From: Clostridia bacterium
GTDB lineage: Bacteria > Bacillota > Clostridia > TANB77 > CAG-465
NCBI GenBank assembly: GCA_028684095.1
Contig: JAQUGQ010000002.1
Location: 81,605-145,604 of the forward strand
DNA: 64,000 bases
Direction of reading: 5' to 3'
Shown here piece after piece: positions 1 through 7,927 of the stretch. Within the stretch, counting starts at the first letter, position 1, and the number at the start of each line of letters is the position of its first letter. The notes under the pieces were generated by a model. That model saw only the letters and a program-made list of their open reading frames with translations, ran no database searches and was not told where the DNA came from. Made by a program: the position numbers and the translations under genes.

Positions 1-2407
1 TTGATGTAAGTACATCTTCTTTAACTAAATCTTCTGATATAAGTATAGCATCCTCATAATTATAACCTTCCCAAGTCATAAATCCAATTAGTATGTTTTT
101 ACCAATTGCAAGTTCACCATTTTGTGTTGAAGGACCATCAGCGATTACATCACCTTTTTTTATATCTTCTCCTTTTACAACTATTGGCTTTTGATTTATA
201 CAAGTTCCTTGATTAGATTTCTGATATTTAATTAATCTATATTCTTGTTTACCTTTTTTAGTATCTATAATAATCTTTTGAGCATCAACATATGATACTA
301 TTCCATCTTCTTTAGCTGTTATAACAATACCCGAATCAACTGCTGCTTTATATTCAATACCTGTTCCAACTATAGGGCTATCAGCTCTAATAAGGGGAAC
401 TGCTTGACGTTGCATGTTCGCACCCATCAAGGCACGGTTAGCATCATCATTCTCTAAGAAAGGAATCATAGCTGTTGCTACAGAAACAAGTTGTTTTGGA
501 GAAACATCCATATAATCAACTTTTTCTCTATCAATTTCTAATATTTCAGCTTGATCTCTAGCTTTAACTCTTTTGTGTACAAATCTATTTTCACTATCTA
601 ATGGCTCATTAGCTTGTGCTACAACATAATTATCTTCAGTATCAGCAGTCATATATTCAATTACATCAGATATAACTCCTGTAGCTTTATCTATTTTTCT
701 ATATGGTGTTTCTACAAAACCATATCTATTTATTTTAGCAAATGTTGAAAGTGAACCTATAAGACCAATGTTTGGTCCTTCTGGTGTTTCTATTGGACAT
801 AATCTACCATAATGAGTATGATGAACGTCACGAACTTCGAATCCAGCTCTATCTCTAGATAAACCGCCGGGCCCAAGAGCAGATATTCTCCTCTTATGAG
901 TAAGTTCAGCAAGCGGATTTATTTGATCCATAAACTGTGATAACTGACTACTTCCAAAAAATTCTCTTAATGAACTAACTATAGGTTTTATATTAATCAT
1001 TGATTGAGGAGTTGCTGAGTCTAAATCCTGTGTTACCATTCTTTCTTTTACTACTCTTTCAAGTCTTGCAATACCGACTCTAAATTGATTTTGTAGTAAC
1101 TCACCAACGCATCTTACACGTCTATTACCTAAATGATCTATATCATCTACAAAACCTAATCCAAATCTAAAGTTAATAAAATAGTTTATTGAAGCTATTA
1201 TATCATCCATAGTTACATGCTTAATTACTAATTTTTCTCTATTTTTTTCAATTAATTTTGTAATTTTTTCTTGATTTCCATCTTCACATTCATTCTCTTG
1301 TAGTAAATTTTTCAAAACCGGAAAATGAACTTCTTCTTTTATTATATTTTTGTCTATTTCAAATCCTAAATATTTAGAAATATTAACTGTATTATTACCA
1401 ATAACTTTAACTCTTTTTCCATCTTTATCTAAATAAACAATGTTTATACCACAATTTTTTATTTCAAAAGCTTGATCTTCTGAAATCACTTCCATAGCCT
1501 CAACTATTATCTCTCCTGTTTCGGGATTTATAATTTTATCTTGAGTTATTTCACCTTTAATTCTATTTGCAATACTTAATTTTAAATTATATTTATATCT
1601 ACCAACTCTAGCTAAATCATATCTTCTGTCTTCAAATAATAACCCAAATAATAAAGATTTGGCAGCATCTACATGTAAAGGCTCACCTGGTCTTAACTTT
1701 TTATATATTTCAAGAAGTGCTTCATCACTAGTCTTTGATAAATCTTTATACAAAGAATTAGTCATATTATCGTCTTCAAACAAATCTATAATTTGTCCAT
1801 CAGTTTCTATTCCCAATGCTCTAACTAAAGTAGTCATAGGAACTTTTCTAGTTCTATCTACTCTTGCCCATAACATATCAGAAGAATCAGACTCATACTC
1901 AAGCCAAGTTCCCCTATTAGGTATCACTGTTGAAGAGTATAAAAATTTACCCGTTTTATCTCTTTGTCTGTCATAATATACTCCTGGTGATCTAACAAGC
2001 TGTGATACTATAACTCTCTCAGCTCCATTAATTAAGAAAGTTCCATTATCAGTCATAAGAGGCAAGTCACCAAAAAATATTTCTTGCTCTTTTATTTCTC
2101 CTGTTTCTCTATTAATAAGTCTTACTTTTACTTGTAATCTTGAAGCATAAGTTGTGCTTCTTGTTTTCGCTTCTTCAAGTGTATACTTAGTCTTCTCTTC
2201 TAGTTTATAGTCAACAAATTCAAGCATAAGATTTTCGGAAAAATCTTTAATAGGTGATGCATCCCTTAAAACGTCCATTAACCCTGATTTTAAAAACCAC
2301 TCATATGAACTCTTTTGGATATCGATTAAATCAGGCATTTCTATTACTTCTTTAATCTTTGAAAAACTCATTCTTTTAGCTTTTCCGTTTTTTACTTCAT
2401 GAACCAT
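1..2407 (-). CDS. rpoB: RNA polymerase beta subunit, C-terminal part outside window
   Basis: This is the catalytic beta subunit of RNA polymerase. About 802 N-terminal residues lie in the window and the frame is still open at base 1. The N-terminus ([12 protein letters not shown], then a segment containing [12 protein letters not shown]) and the fork-region segment [18 protein letters not shown] are typical of RpoB. The chosen ATG has a GGGGG ribosome binding site six bases upstream. Unusually for Firmicutes, the gene is not directly downstream of rplL. Instead a divergent rpsU lies about 440 bases away, and rpoB has its own promoter and a leader of about 170 bases with a terminator-like hairpin. 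Confidence 0.97.
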   Translation of the reverse strand, partial: MVHEVKNGKAKRMSFSKIKEVIEMPDLIDIQKSSYEWFLKSGLMDVLRDASPIKDFSENLMLEFVDYKLEEKTKYTLEEAKTRSTTYASRLQVKVRLINRETGEIKEQEIFFGDLPLMTDNGTFLINGAERVIVSQLVRSPGVYYDRQRDKTGKFLYSSTVIPNRGTWLEYESDSSDMLWARVDRTRKVPMTTLVRALGIETDGQIIDLFEDDNMTNSLYKDLSKTSDEALLEIYKKLRPGEPLHVDAAKSLLFGLLFEDRRYDLARVGRYKYNLKLSIANRIKGEITQDKIINPETGEIIVEAMEVISEDQAFEIKNCGINIVYLDKDGKRVKVIGNNTVNISKYLGFEIDKNIIKEEVHFPVLKNLLQENECEDGNQEKITKLIEKNREKLVIKHVTMDDIIASINYFINFRFGLGFVDDIDHLGNRRVRCVGELLQNQFRVGIARLERVVKERMVTQDLDSATPQSMINIKPIVSSLREFFGSSQLSQFMDQINPLAELTHKRRISALGPGGLSRDRAGFEVRDVHHTHYGRLCPIETPEGPNIGLIGSLSTFAKINRYGFVETPYRKIDKATGVISDVIEYMTADTEDNYVVAQANEPLDSENRFVHKRVKARDQAEILEIDREKVDYMDVSPKQLVSVATAMIPFLENDDANRALMGANMQRQAVPLIRADSPIVGTGIEYKAAVDSGIVITAKEDGIVSYVDAQKIIIDTKKGKQEYRLIKYQKSNQGTCINQKPIVVKGEDIKKGDVIADGPSTQNGELAIGKNILIGFMTWEGYNYEDAILISEDLVKEDVLTS

Positions 2408-2440
2408 GTTTTACCCCCAAAAAATATATAAAAAAGACGT

Positions 2441-2476
2441 CAAAAAACCAAATTAGTTTACATAATAACTAATTTG
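2441..2476 (-). terminator. terminator-like hairpin (possible attenuator) in rpoB leader
   Basis: On the minus strand CAAATTAGTT (2476-2467) can pair with AACTAATTTG (2458-2449) across an 8-base loop. GTTTTTTG follows at 2448-2441. A 12-base repeat, TATGTAAACTAA on the minus strand, occurs at 2464-2453 in this hairpin and again at 2554-2543 near the start of the leader. The upstream copy could pair with the hairpin's 5' arm, giving a competing fold. Attenuation of rpoB is my inference. Confidence 0.5.
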
Positions 2477-2584
2477 CTTCTGTATGTCTTGATTTTAACT
2501 GAATATACCGTTTTTCGCCACTATTTCAACCATCCTTTTGTTTTAGTTTACATAGTAATTATCGTTAGTGATAGTATTTCATCA

Positions 2585-2613
2585 ATTTTACCACAAGTTA
2601 TATTCTTTGTCAA
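2585..2613 (-). promoter_or_regulatory. sigma-A promoter of rpoB
   Basis: On the minus strand TTGACA (2613-2608) and TAAAAT (2590-2585) are separated by 17 bases. This would start transcription near 2578 and give an rpoB leader of about 170 bases. Confidence 0.75.
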
Positions 2614-2739
2614 GTAAAAAACAACAAAAAGTTAATAAACTTTGTCATTTCAATATTGTTTTATAATAATTGTAGTTTTTTGTTTATTTATTGTCTAATT
2701 ATTATTTTTTCAGTATTTAAACTTTTTTATTGTATTTAC

Positions 2740-2768
2740 TTGACAACAAACATTTTTTAATGTATAAT
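2740..2768 (+). promoter_or_regulatory. sigma-A promoter of rpsU
   Basis: A perfect TTGACA (2740-2745) and a perfect TATAAT (2763-2768) are spaced by 17 bases. They lie about 80 bases before the rpsU start codon. Confidence 0.85.
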
Positions 2769-2847
2769 TATAAAGTAAAAAATGAAGTACTTATTAATTA
2801 AATTATGATATATTAGGTATTTCCCACTGGAAGGGGGGAATTATAAA

Positions 2848-3021
2848 ATGCCAGGAATTAAAATAAAAGATAATGAAAGTTTAGAAAATGCACTAGCTAG
2901 ATTTAAAAAGCAATGTGCAAAATACGGTGTCATCGCTGAGATGAGAAAAAGAGAACACTACGAAAAACCAAGTGTGAAAAGAAAAAAGAAATCTGAAGCT
3001 GCTAGAAAGAGAAAACACTAA
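2848..3021 (+). CDS. rpsU: 30S ribosomal protein S21
   Basis: A 57-residue basic protein beginning [16 protein letters not shown] and ending in a lysine/arginine-rich tail ([14 protein letters not shown]), as expected for bS21. It binds the 30S subunit near the anti-Shine-Dalgarno end of 16S rRNA. An unusually strong ribosome binding site (GGAAGGGGGG) precedes the ATG. It has its own consensus promoter and a terminator 20 bases after the stop, so it is monocistronic. It is divergent from rpoB. The usual downstream neighbour yqeY is absent; the next gene is a convergent rluB. Confidence 0.96.
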   Translation: MPGIKIKDNESLENALARFKKQCAKYGVIAEMRKREHYEKPSVKRKKKSEAARKRKH

Positions 3022-3039
3022 GATGAAAAAGAATATATA

Positions 3040-3079
3040 AAAACAGAAGTATATTTATAAAATATTACTTCTGTTTTTT
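3040..3079 (+). terminator. rho-independent terminator of rpsU
   Basis: AAACAGAAGTA and TACTTCTGTTT form a stem followed by a T-run. It lies between the convergent ends of rpsU and rluB and may serve both. Confidence 0.8.
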
Positions 3080-3084
3080 ATTTT

Positions 3085-3774
3085 TTAAAATAATCTCTTT
3101 ATTTCATAAGACTTAATTAATTTATATTTTCCAAGTTTTAAATTTCCAAGTTCTAGATTTCCTATTTTAATTCTTTTTAAATGTGTAACATTTAGCCCAA
3201 CCGCTGTACACATTTTTCTAACTTGTCTATTCTTACCTTCATGAATCGTTATCTGTAATTCATCTTTAGAAATTTTCTCTACAATTGCTGGTGCAGTAGT
3301 ATATCCATCTATATCTACACCTTTTTTTAATTGTTTTATTGTTTGTTCTGTAATAGTCCCAGTTACTTTTGCAATGTATACTTTTTTTATCTTTTCACTA
3401 GGATGCATTAATCTATTTGCAAAATCGCCATCATTAGTTAAAAGTAATAAACCTTCCGTTTCCATATCAAGTCTTCCTATTGCAAAAACTCTTTCATCTT
3501 CTTTTATAAGATCTATAACACAAGGTCTATCAAATTGTTCAATACTTGTAGTTACATATCCTTCAGGTTTATTTAACATAATATACATTTTCTTTTTAAC
3601 CAAAGTAATGGGTTTTCCTTGTACACTTACTATATCTTTAGTTTCATCTACCATAATACCTTGTTCAAATACTGTTTGTCCATTTATCTTGACTTCTTTA
3701 TCTGTAATGAATTGTTCTGCTTTCCTTCTCGAGCATACTCCACTTTGTGCAATATACTTATTTAATCTAATCAT
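3085..3774 (-). CDS. rluB: pseudouridine synthase, RsuA/RluB family
   Basis: A 229-residue enzyme that isomerises a uridine in 23S rRNA. An S4 RNA-binding domain covers about residues 1-50 (RLNKYIAQSGVCSRRKAE). The catalytic core contains the family motif GRLDMETEGLLLL, with the catalytic Asp at about residue 103, and the C-terminal motif EGKNRQVRKM is intact. The length fits the RluB group. In other Firmicutes it usually lies near scpB or cmk; here it lies downstream of rluD on the same strand. The exact target base cannot be told from sequence. Confidence 0.93.
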   Translation of the reverse strand: MIRLNKYIAQSGVCSRRKAEQFITDKEVKINGQTVFEQGIMVDETKDIVSVQGKPITLVKKKMYIMLNKPEGYVTTSIEQFDRPCVIDLIKEDERVFAIGRLDMETEGLLLLTNDGDFANRLMHPSEKIKKVYIAKVTGTITEQTIKQLKKGVDIDGYTTAPAIVEKISKDELQITIHEGKNRQVRKMCTAVGLNVTHLKRIKIGNLELGNLKLGKYKLIKSYEIKRLF

Positions 3775-3845
3775 ACAATCTCCTTTAACATTTTTATGTT
3801 TGCTTACATATTATATAATATCATAAGCTTATGTTTATATAAATG

Positions 3846-3877
3846 ACTAGCAAGTTATAATACTTGCTAGTTTTTTT
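3846..3877. terminator. hairpin at the end of rluD
   Basis: ACTAGCAAGT and ACTTGCTAGT form a perfect 10-bp stem overlapping the rluD stop codon. The T-run is on the plus strand, so as a terminator for the minus-strand rluD it lacks a U-tract. It may instead mark the operon boundary or stabilise the mRNA end. Confidence 0.5.
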
Positions 3878-4790
3878 CTTTATTTTCTAACACATTTAAT
3901 ATATTTTGAAATTGAACCGGAATCTTAGATTCAAATTCCACATACTTATTTTGAGAAGGATGTATAAATCCTAATAATCTAGCATGTAGCATGTGTCCTT
4001 TTACTTTAAAAAATTTATTTTCTGATCCATATGTTAAGTCTCCTAAAAGCGGGCAACCTATATATTTCATATGTACTCTTATTTGATGGGTTCTACCAGT
4101 CTCTAAAGTTGCCTTTATTAAAGTCATCTTTGAATTATAGAATCGTTTTAAAACAGTTATATGAGTTATGCAATTTCTACTATTTTTATCTGTAACACAC
4201 ATCTTTTTTCTATCTTGAGTAGATCTTCCTATCGGTTGATCTATAGTTATATTATCTTCTTTTAATATACCTTTAACTATTGCAACATATTCTCTCTTTA
4301 TAGTATGCTCCTTGAATTGCTCTGAAAGCTTTTTGTGGGCATTGTCATTTTTAGCAACCACTAATATACCCGTTGTATCTTTATCTATTCTATGTACTAT
4401 TCCAGGCCTTATAACACTATTTATTGTTGACAATTTATCTTTATGAGAAAACAATAAACTGTTTACTAATGTATCAGTAAAATTACCACTACCCGGATGC
4501 ACAGTCATCCCCTTTTCTTTATTTATAATAATAATATCATCATCTTCATAAATTATATTAATATCAATTTTTTTAGGCTCTATATCTGATACTTTAACAT
4601 TAATTTCATTCACTAAAATTTTATCATTTAATTTTAAAGAATATCCACATTTTACGAATTTATCATTTACTGATATTTCTTTATCTTCAATTATTTTTTT
4701 TATATAACTCCTTGTATATTCTTTTAGATTATTACTTAAATAAATATCTAATCTAGTACCTACACTTTTCTCATCAACTACGTATAACAT
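3867..4790 (-). CDS. rluD: pseudouridine synthase, RluA/RluD family
   Basis: A 307-residue RluD-type enzyme that modifies uridines of 23S rRNA. It has an N-terminal S4-like domain (about residues 8-60). The RluA-family active-site motif HRIDKDTTG holds the catalytic Asp at about residue 136, and the later GRTHQIRVH motif is present. The gene usually sits beside lspA in Firmicutes; lspA is absent here. It begins about 70 bases downstream of spoIIAB on the same strand, in the place where sigF would be expected. Confidence 0.93.
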   Translation of the reverse strand: MLYVVDEKSVGTRLDIYLSNNLKEYTRSYIKKIIEDKEISVNDKFVKCGYSLKLNDKILVNEINVKVSDIEPKKIDINIIYEDDDIIIINKEKGMTVHPGSGNFTDTLVNSLLFSHKDKLSTINSVIRPGIVHRIDKDTTGILVVAKNDNAHKKLSEQFKEHTIKREYVAIVKGILKEDNITIDQPIGRSTQDRKKMCVTDKNSRNCITHITVLKRFYNSKMTLIKATLETGRTHQIRVHMKYIGCPLLGDLTYGSENKFFKVKGHMLHARLLGFIHPSQNKYVEFESKIPVQFQNILNVLENKEKN

Positions 4791-4858
4791 ATAATCTCAC
4801 CTTGAATATTATACCATTATTTCATGTAAATGTAAAGGAATAGATCTAAAAGTTAAAA

Positions 4859-5299
4859 TTATATAGACTTTTTCTTTTTTATTATCTTAATTAGTTTAAT
4901 AGTAGTACCTTTATTGACAGATGAGTCTATTTCAATTTGATCCATAAAACTTTCCATAATTGTAAAACCAAGTCCCGCATGTTCTAATTCTGGTTTCGAA
5001 GTGTATGTCGGTGTTGTAGCTAAATCAATATCACTTATCCCAATTCCATCATCCTTAATTATTATAGTTACAATATCATCTGTTATTGATGTTATCTTTG
5101 CTTCAACAATAACTTTACCCGAATAATTTTCATATCCATGTTCTATTGAATTTGTTACAGCTTCACTTACAGCTGTTTTTATATCCATTAAATCATCTAT
5201 AGAAATCTCTAAATTAGAAACAAATGTAGCAACTGCAACTCTAACTACTGCGATATTTGATATATTAGAATCAATTTCTATTTTTAGATTGTTTTCCAT
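4859..5299 (-). CDS. spoIIAB: anti-sigma F factor (serine kinase), SpoIIAB
   Basis: A 146-residue GHKL-fold kinase of the SpoIIAB/RsbW family. Its N-box EAVTNSIEHGYE (residues 46-57) and Mg-ATP loop KDDGIG (82-87) are intact, followed by HAGLGFTIMESFMD, which matches SpoIIAB more closely than RsbW. In known systems SpoIIAB binds and inhibits sigma-F in the forespore and phosphorylates SpoIIAA. Its start lies two bases after the spoIIAA stop. The third gene of the classical operon, sigF (spoIIAC), is not downstream and is nowhere else in the window. RsbW function cannot be fully excluded. Confidence 0.88.
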   Translation of the reverse strand: MENNLKIEIDSNISNIAVVRVAVATFVSNLEISIDDLMDIKTAVSEAVTNSIEHGYENYSGKVIVEAKITSITDDIVTIIIKDDGIGISDIDLATTPTYTSKPELEHAGLGFTIMESFMDQIEIDSSVNKGTTIKLIKIIKKKKSI

Positions 5300-5301
5300 A
5301 A

Positions 5302-5613
5302 TTATTCACTCCTTAAATTAATGTTTTTTGTTATATTTGAGAGTTCCAATACTCTTTTTATGCTCTGAGTAGCATTTATAATTGTCATCTTAGAATCTAA
5401 TAATTTTATTAAATTATATCTTCCTATTAAAAGACCTATTCCACTACTATCCATGAATTTAACATGTGTCAAATTCAAAATAAATTCTTTCGGCTCATAT
5501 CTCATAATATATCCATCTATTATACTTCTTAAACTTTTACATGAGCTTACATCTAATTCTTCATCTAAATCCACACTTAATCTAAAATTTTCGTCATCAT
5601 ATGTATATTTCAT
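5302..5613 (-). CDS. spoIIAA: anti-anti-sigma factor SpoIIAA (STAS domain)
   Basis: A STAS-domain protein of 103 residues, starting at the ATG of MKYTYDDENF. GAGGTG lies seven bases upstream of this ATG, so the longer TTG start is unlikely because it overlaps the ribosome binding site. The phosphorylation loop FMDSSGIGLLIGRY carries the conserved serine, at about residue 57, that SpoIIAB phosphorylates. Unphosphorylated SpoIIAA would displace SpoIIAB from sigma-F. It is cotranscribed with spoIIAB. I could not find a convincing sigma-H promoter upstream. Confidence 0.88.
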   Translation of the reverse strand: MKYTYDDENFRLSVDLDEELDVSSCKSLRSIIDGYIMRYEPKEFILNLTHVKFMDSSGIGLLIGRYNLIKLLDSKMTIINATQSIKRVLELSNITKNINLRSE

Positions 5614-5703
5614 TATTAAACACCTCAAATATATTTTAACATATTAGAAATGAAAAAAATGTTGAAATTTGAAAATATAATAATAAAAATTTACCCTTGA
5701 GAA

Positions 5704-5746
5704 TGAACTGAACCCAAAAAGTTAGACACTTTTTGGGTTCAGTTCA
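5704..5746. repeat. 43-base near-perfect palindrome resembling IS3-family ends
   Basis: An 18-bp arm beginning TGAACTGAACCCAAAAAG is followed by TTAGACA and the exact inverted arm. The arm plus loop resembles terminal inverted repeats of IS3/IS150-type elements, from memory. A related but truncated copy lies at 23436-23466. No transposase is nearby. The stem could also act as a terminator-like hairpin. Confidence 0.55.
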
Positions 5747-5896
5747 CTATGCGGATTTCATAAAAAACTATTCTAATTTTGAAACCCGTCCAATTATTAA
5801 TTTATTTTATTTTATATCTTACATATTTATTTATATTTATTTATATTTTTTTAATCTATATTGTACCTTTTCTAGTGTAGTTTCAGTGGAAAGTAG

Positions 5897-7201
5897 CTAC
5901 AATACATAAAGCCCTACACGGAAACCTACGTGGTTGTAGGCACCAGTAACATTGTAGGCGTCACGATAAGCAGCTGGGAAAGAACTACCACTACCGTCGT
6001 AGCGGCCTCCACGAAAGACACGGTCAGGGCTAATAATCTCATTTGTCCATTCCCATGTATTTCCTGCTAAATCATATATATTTTTTGCTTTCCAATTATT
6101 ATTAAACCCTGATATTTGTAAACTTCCAAATCCAGATACATTTGCTGGAGATGTTGAATCACTATGATTTCCCCATGCTCTACTATCTGTTACACTTGGT
6201 CCTGAATTATTACTAATCCATCTCATTGCTGTATCCCATTGAGTTCCTGTTACAAGTCCACTTTTAACTTTTAATGCATCATAACTATAGCTTGCTGCCA
6301 TATTTTCTGAATATGTTTTTGCATCTGTATAATTTATATAGTTCCATAAATATCCTGTATGTGAACTATCTCTAGTCCAACTTGAAATTGTTTTATTTGT
6401 ACTAACTTTACTTGCTACTCTTATACTTCCTGAGTTATAGTCAAACATTGATTCATATCTTGCTATATAAAAGCCACCATAACTTGTTACTTGTGTATTT
6501 TCATCTACCATACCTGATAGTATACTATCATCTATTGTACTTGCATAAGAGAATTCTACTGTACACCACTTTGCATATGGCACATTTGTTCCGTCTACTG
6601 GTACCCATACAAATTGATTACCACTTGCATCTTCTATTACTAATCCATTATTCCAGTCTGTTGGCCATACTGCTCCATCTTCTATTGCCATAAATCCTTT
6701 TGGTATTATTGGATTGTTATATGCTGCTACTTCTCCATCAAATGTTACATTATCTGTTGCTATTACATTTAATCCAAGTCCTGTTTCTTCTGGAGGTGTT
6801 ACTTCTCCATTTACCATACCCATACTTGTAACCCAGTCTTGTTCTGTTACATTTGTTCCTACATAAACTAACTTACTAGATTGTATTTCAAATTTTGCTG
6901 CATCTACTTCAGACATACTTGTTATATATTGTTTTATTGTTCCATCACCAGTACCAGTACCATCCCATACTCCCGCATCAAATGTTGCTGAATCAAAAGA
7001 ATTATCTTGTAAATATTCATTTGTTATAGCTATTGCAAGTTCCGAATTATATTCCGCTACATTTGTTTTAAACGTTGCTTCATTTGCTGATTCTATTGGA
7101 TTATTATTTGCTAAACTTAATATTACTGCTCCTGCTAATATTATTATAACTATTATTGTTATTACTAATACTATAAGTGATATACCTTTTTTTCTTTTCA
7201 C
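5897..7201 (-). CDS. prepilin-like protein with C-terminal FGE/C-type-lectin domain; candidate DGR target
   Basis: A 434-residue protein starting at GTG behind a GGGGG ribosome binding site. Residues 1-35 are a class III (type IV pilin-like) signal: a basic KRKKG followed by one hydrophobic helix (ISLIVLVITIIVIIILAG), as cut by prepilin peptidases. The C-terminal part has the formylglycine-generating-enzyme/SUMF1-like fold: FVWVPVDG, GFYIARYES, NIYDLAGNTWEW, RGGRYDG and GFRVGL. No true FGE cysteine pair is evident, so it is a fold relative rather than the enzyme. The last 130 bases change sharply in composition (about 56% GC against about 33% upstream) and consist almost entirely of codons ending in C or T, which is a signature of DGR variable regions. 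It is presumably displayed outside the cell. Confidence 0.8.
   Translation of the reverse strand: MKRKKGISLIVLVITIIVIIILAGAVILSLANNNPIESANEATFKTNVAEYNSELAIAITNEYLQDNSFDSATFDAGVWDGTGTGDGTIKQYITSMSEVDAAKFEIQSSKLVYVGTNVTEQDWVTSMGMVNGEVTPPEETGLGLNVIATDNVTFDGEVAAYNNPIIPKGFMAIEDGAVWPTDWNNGLVIEDASGNQFVWVPVDGTNVPYAKWCTVEFSYASTIDDSILSGMVDENTQVTSYGGFYIARYESMFDYNSGSIRVASKVSTNKTISSWTRDSSHTGYLWNYINYTDAKTYSENMAASYSYDALKVKSGLVTGTQWDTAMRWISNNSGPSVTDSRAWGNHSDSTSPANVSGFGSLQISGFNNNWKAKNIYDLAGNTWEWTNEIISPDRVFRGGRYDGSGSSFPAAYRDAYNVTGAYNHVGFRVGLYVL
5911..6030 (-). other. candidate DGR variable region (VR) at the 3' end of the prepilin/FGE gene
   Basis: These 120 bases contain 67 G or C by hand count (56%), while the preceding coding sequence is about one third GC. 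From the CGC codon of RGGRYDG to the CAC codon before VGFRV, 24 of 25 codons end in C or T. That is expected when adenines of AAY codons in a template are randomised. The segment encodes the ligand-binding loops of the CLec fold. No template repeat or reverse transcriptase was found in the window. Confidence 0.55.
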
Positions 7202-7267
7202 TTAAAATACCCCCATTTTTCTTTTAAAAAACTATGCTAATTACAATATAAATTAACTAACAATTTA

Positions 7268-7296
7268 ATTATATGACAAATATATTTTTTTGTCAA
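7268..7296 (-). promoter_or_regulatory. sigma-A promoter of the prepilin/FGE gene
   Basis: TTGACA (7296-7291) and TATAAT (7273-7268) on the minus strand are spaced by 17 bases. This leaves a leader of about 60 bases before the GTG start. Confidence 0.82.
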
Positions 7297-7333
7297 TATT
7301 TTTATAATTTTATTCCTATTTTTAGCAATAATA

Positions 7334-7808
7334 AATATCCGCCGATTGAACTGGCGGTTTTTAATAAATGCCTATAAGGCTATAATACCTGCTAGTCCTT
7401 AAGTACTTCTACTTGGACTGACAATCGCACTAATTTTTACCAGCTAACCTTTAAAAGGGTCCTCAAATTCCTTTATTGTTATTTAATCTATTTCAATATC
7501 TTCTTTAACTCTTCTATTATGTATATCTCAATTGCTTTTTTATTCTTTCCTACCGTGCTTACATAGTAACCTTTACACCATAAAACCCTATTAGCAAATT
7601 TATATTTCATACTTGCATGTCTTTCAAATATCATTAATATTGATTTACCCTTTAAGTATCCCATAAAACTTAACACACTTAACTTTGGCGGTATACTTAC
7701 CAAAAGATGTATGTGATTAGGACATGCCTCCAATTCAATTAATTCTACTTTTTTCTGTTACTCTGTTCATTGCTAAAAGTTTTTTAGAACCCTACGTATA
7801 ACGTAGGG
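7334..7808 (-). mobile_element. IS200/IS605-family element remnant
   Basis: The remnant comprises a truncated Y1 transposase (7488-7733) with short hairpins on both sides. Downstream is a hairpin around 7339-7357 (CCGCC and GGCGG arms). Upstream is CCCTACGT/ACGTAGGG at 7790-7808. Subterminal hairpins are typical of IS200/IS605 ends. The exact ends were not determined. Confidence 0.6.
7488..7736 (-). pseudogene. IS200-type transposase TnpA, N-terminus lost
   Basis: About 81 residues corresponding to the C-terminal two thirds of a Y1 HUH transposase. The HUH motif lies in ACPNHIHLLVSIPPK and the catalytic tyrosine in the segment GYYVSTVGKN. Full-length family members have about 130-150 residues. 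Upstream, the frame reading VELIELEACP runs quickly into a stop, and the usual N-terminal segment is absent in all frames. The element is therefore probably immobile unless helped in trans. A second, more decayed relative lies at 9315-9515. Confidence 0.8.
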
Positions 7809-7826
7809 TATTCATTAAAATAAAAG

Positions 7827-7856
7827 AAGACCTGTGAAAATATTTTCACAGGTCTT
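7827..7856 (-). terminator. terminator of the Pro-rich repeat protein gene
   Basis: AAGACCTGTGAAAAT and its exact complement form a 15-bp stem about 70 bases after the stop of the gene at 7928-8902. Confidence 0.7.
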
Positions 7857-7927
7857 GAGATCAAAAATCCATGGGGTTAGGCACTATGTGCCTGGCCTTG
7901 TGCATCTCAACACTCAGCTGGATGAGT

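Noticed and set aside
2543..2580. 12-codon leader peptide in the rpoB leader (MVEIVAKNGIFS on the minus strand)
   Set aside because: The AAAAGG before its ATG is adjacent rather than spaced as a ribosome binding site, and there is no run of regulatory codons.
5897..7201. True formylglycine-generating (sulfatase-activating) enzyme
   Set aside because: The active-site cysteine pair is not seen, no sulfatase is nearby, and the N-terminus is a pilin-type signal; only the fold is shared.
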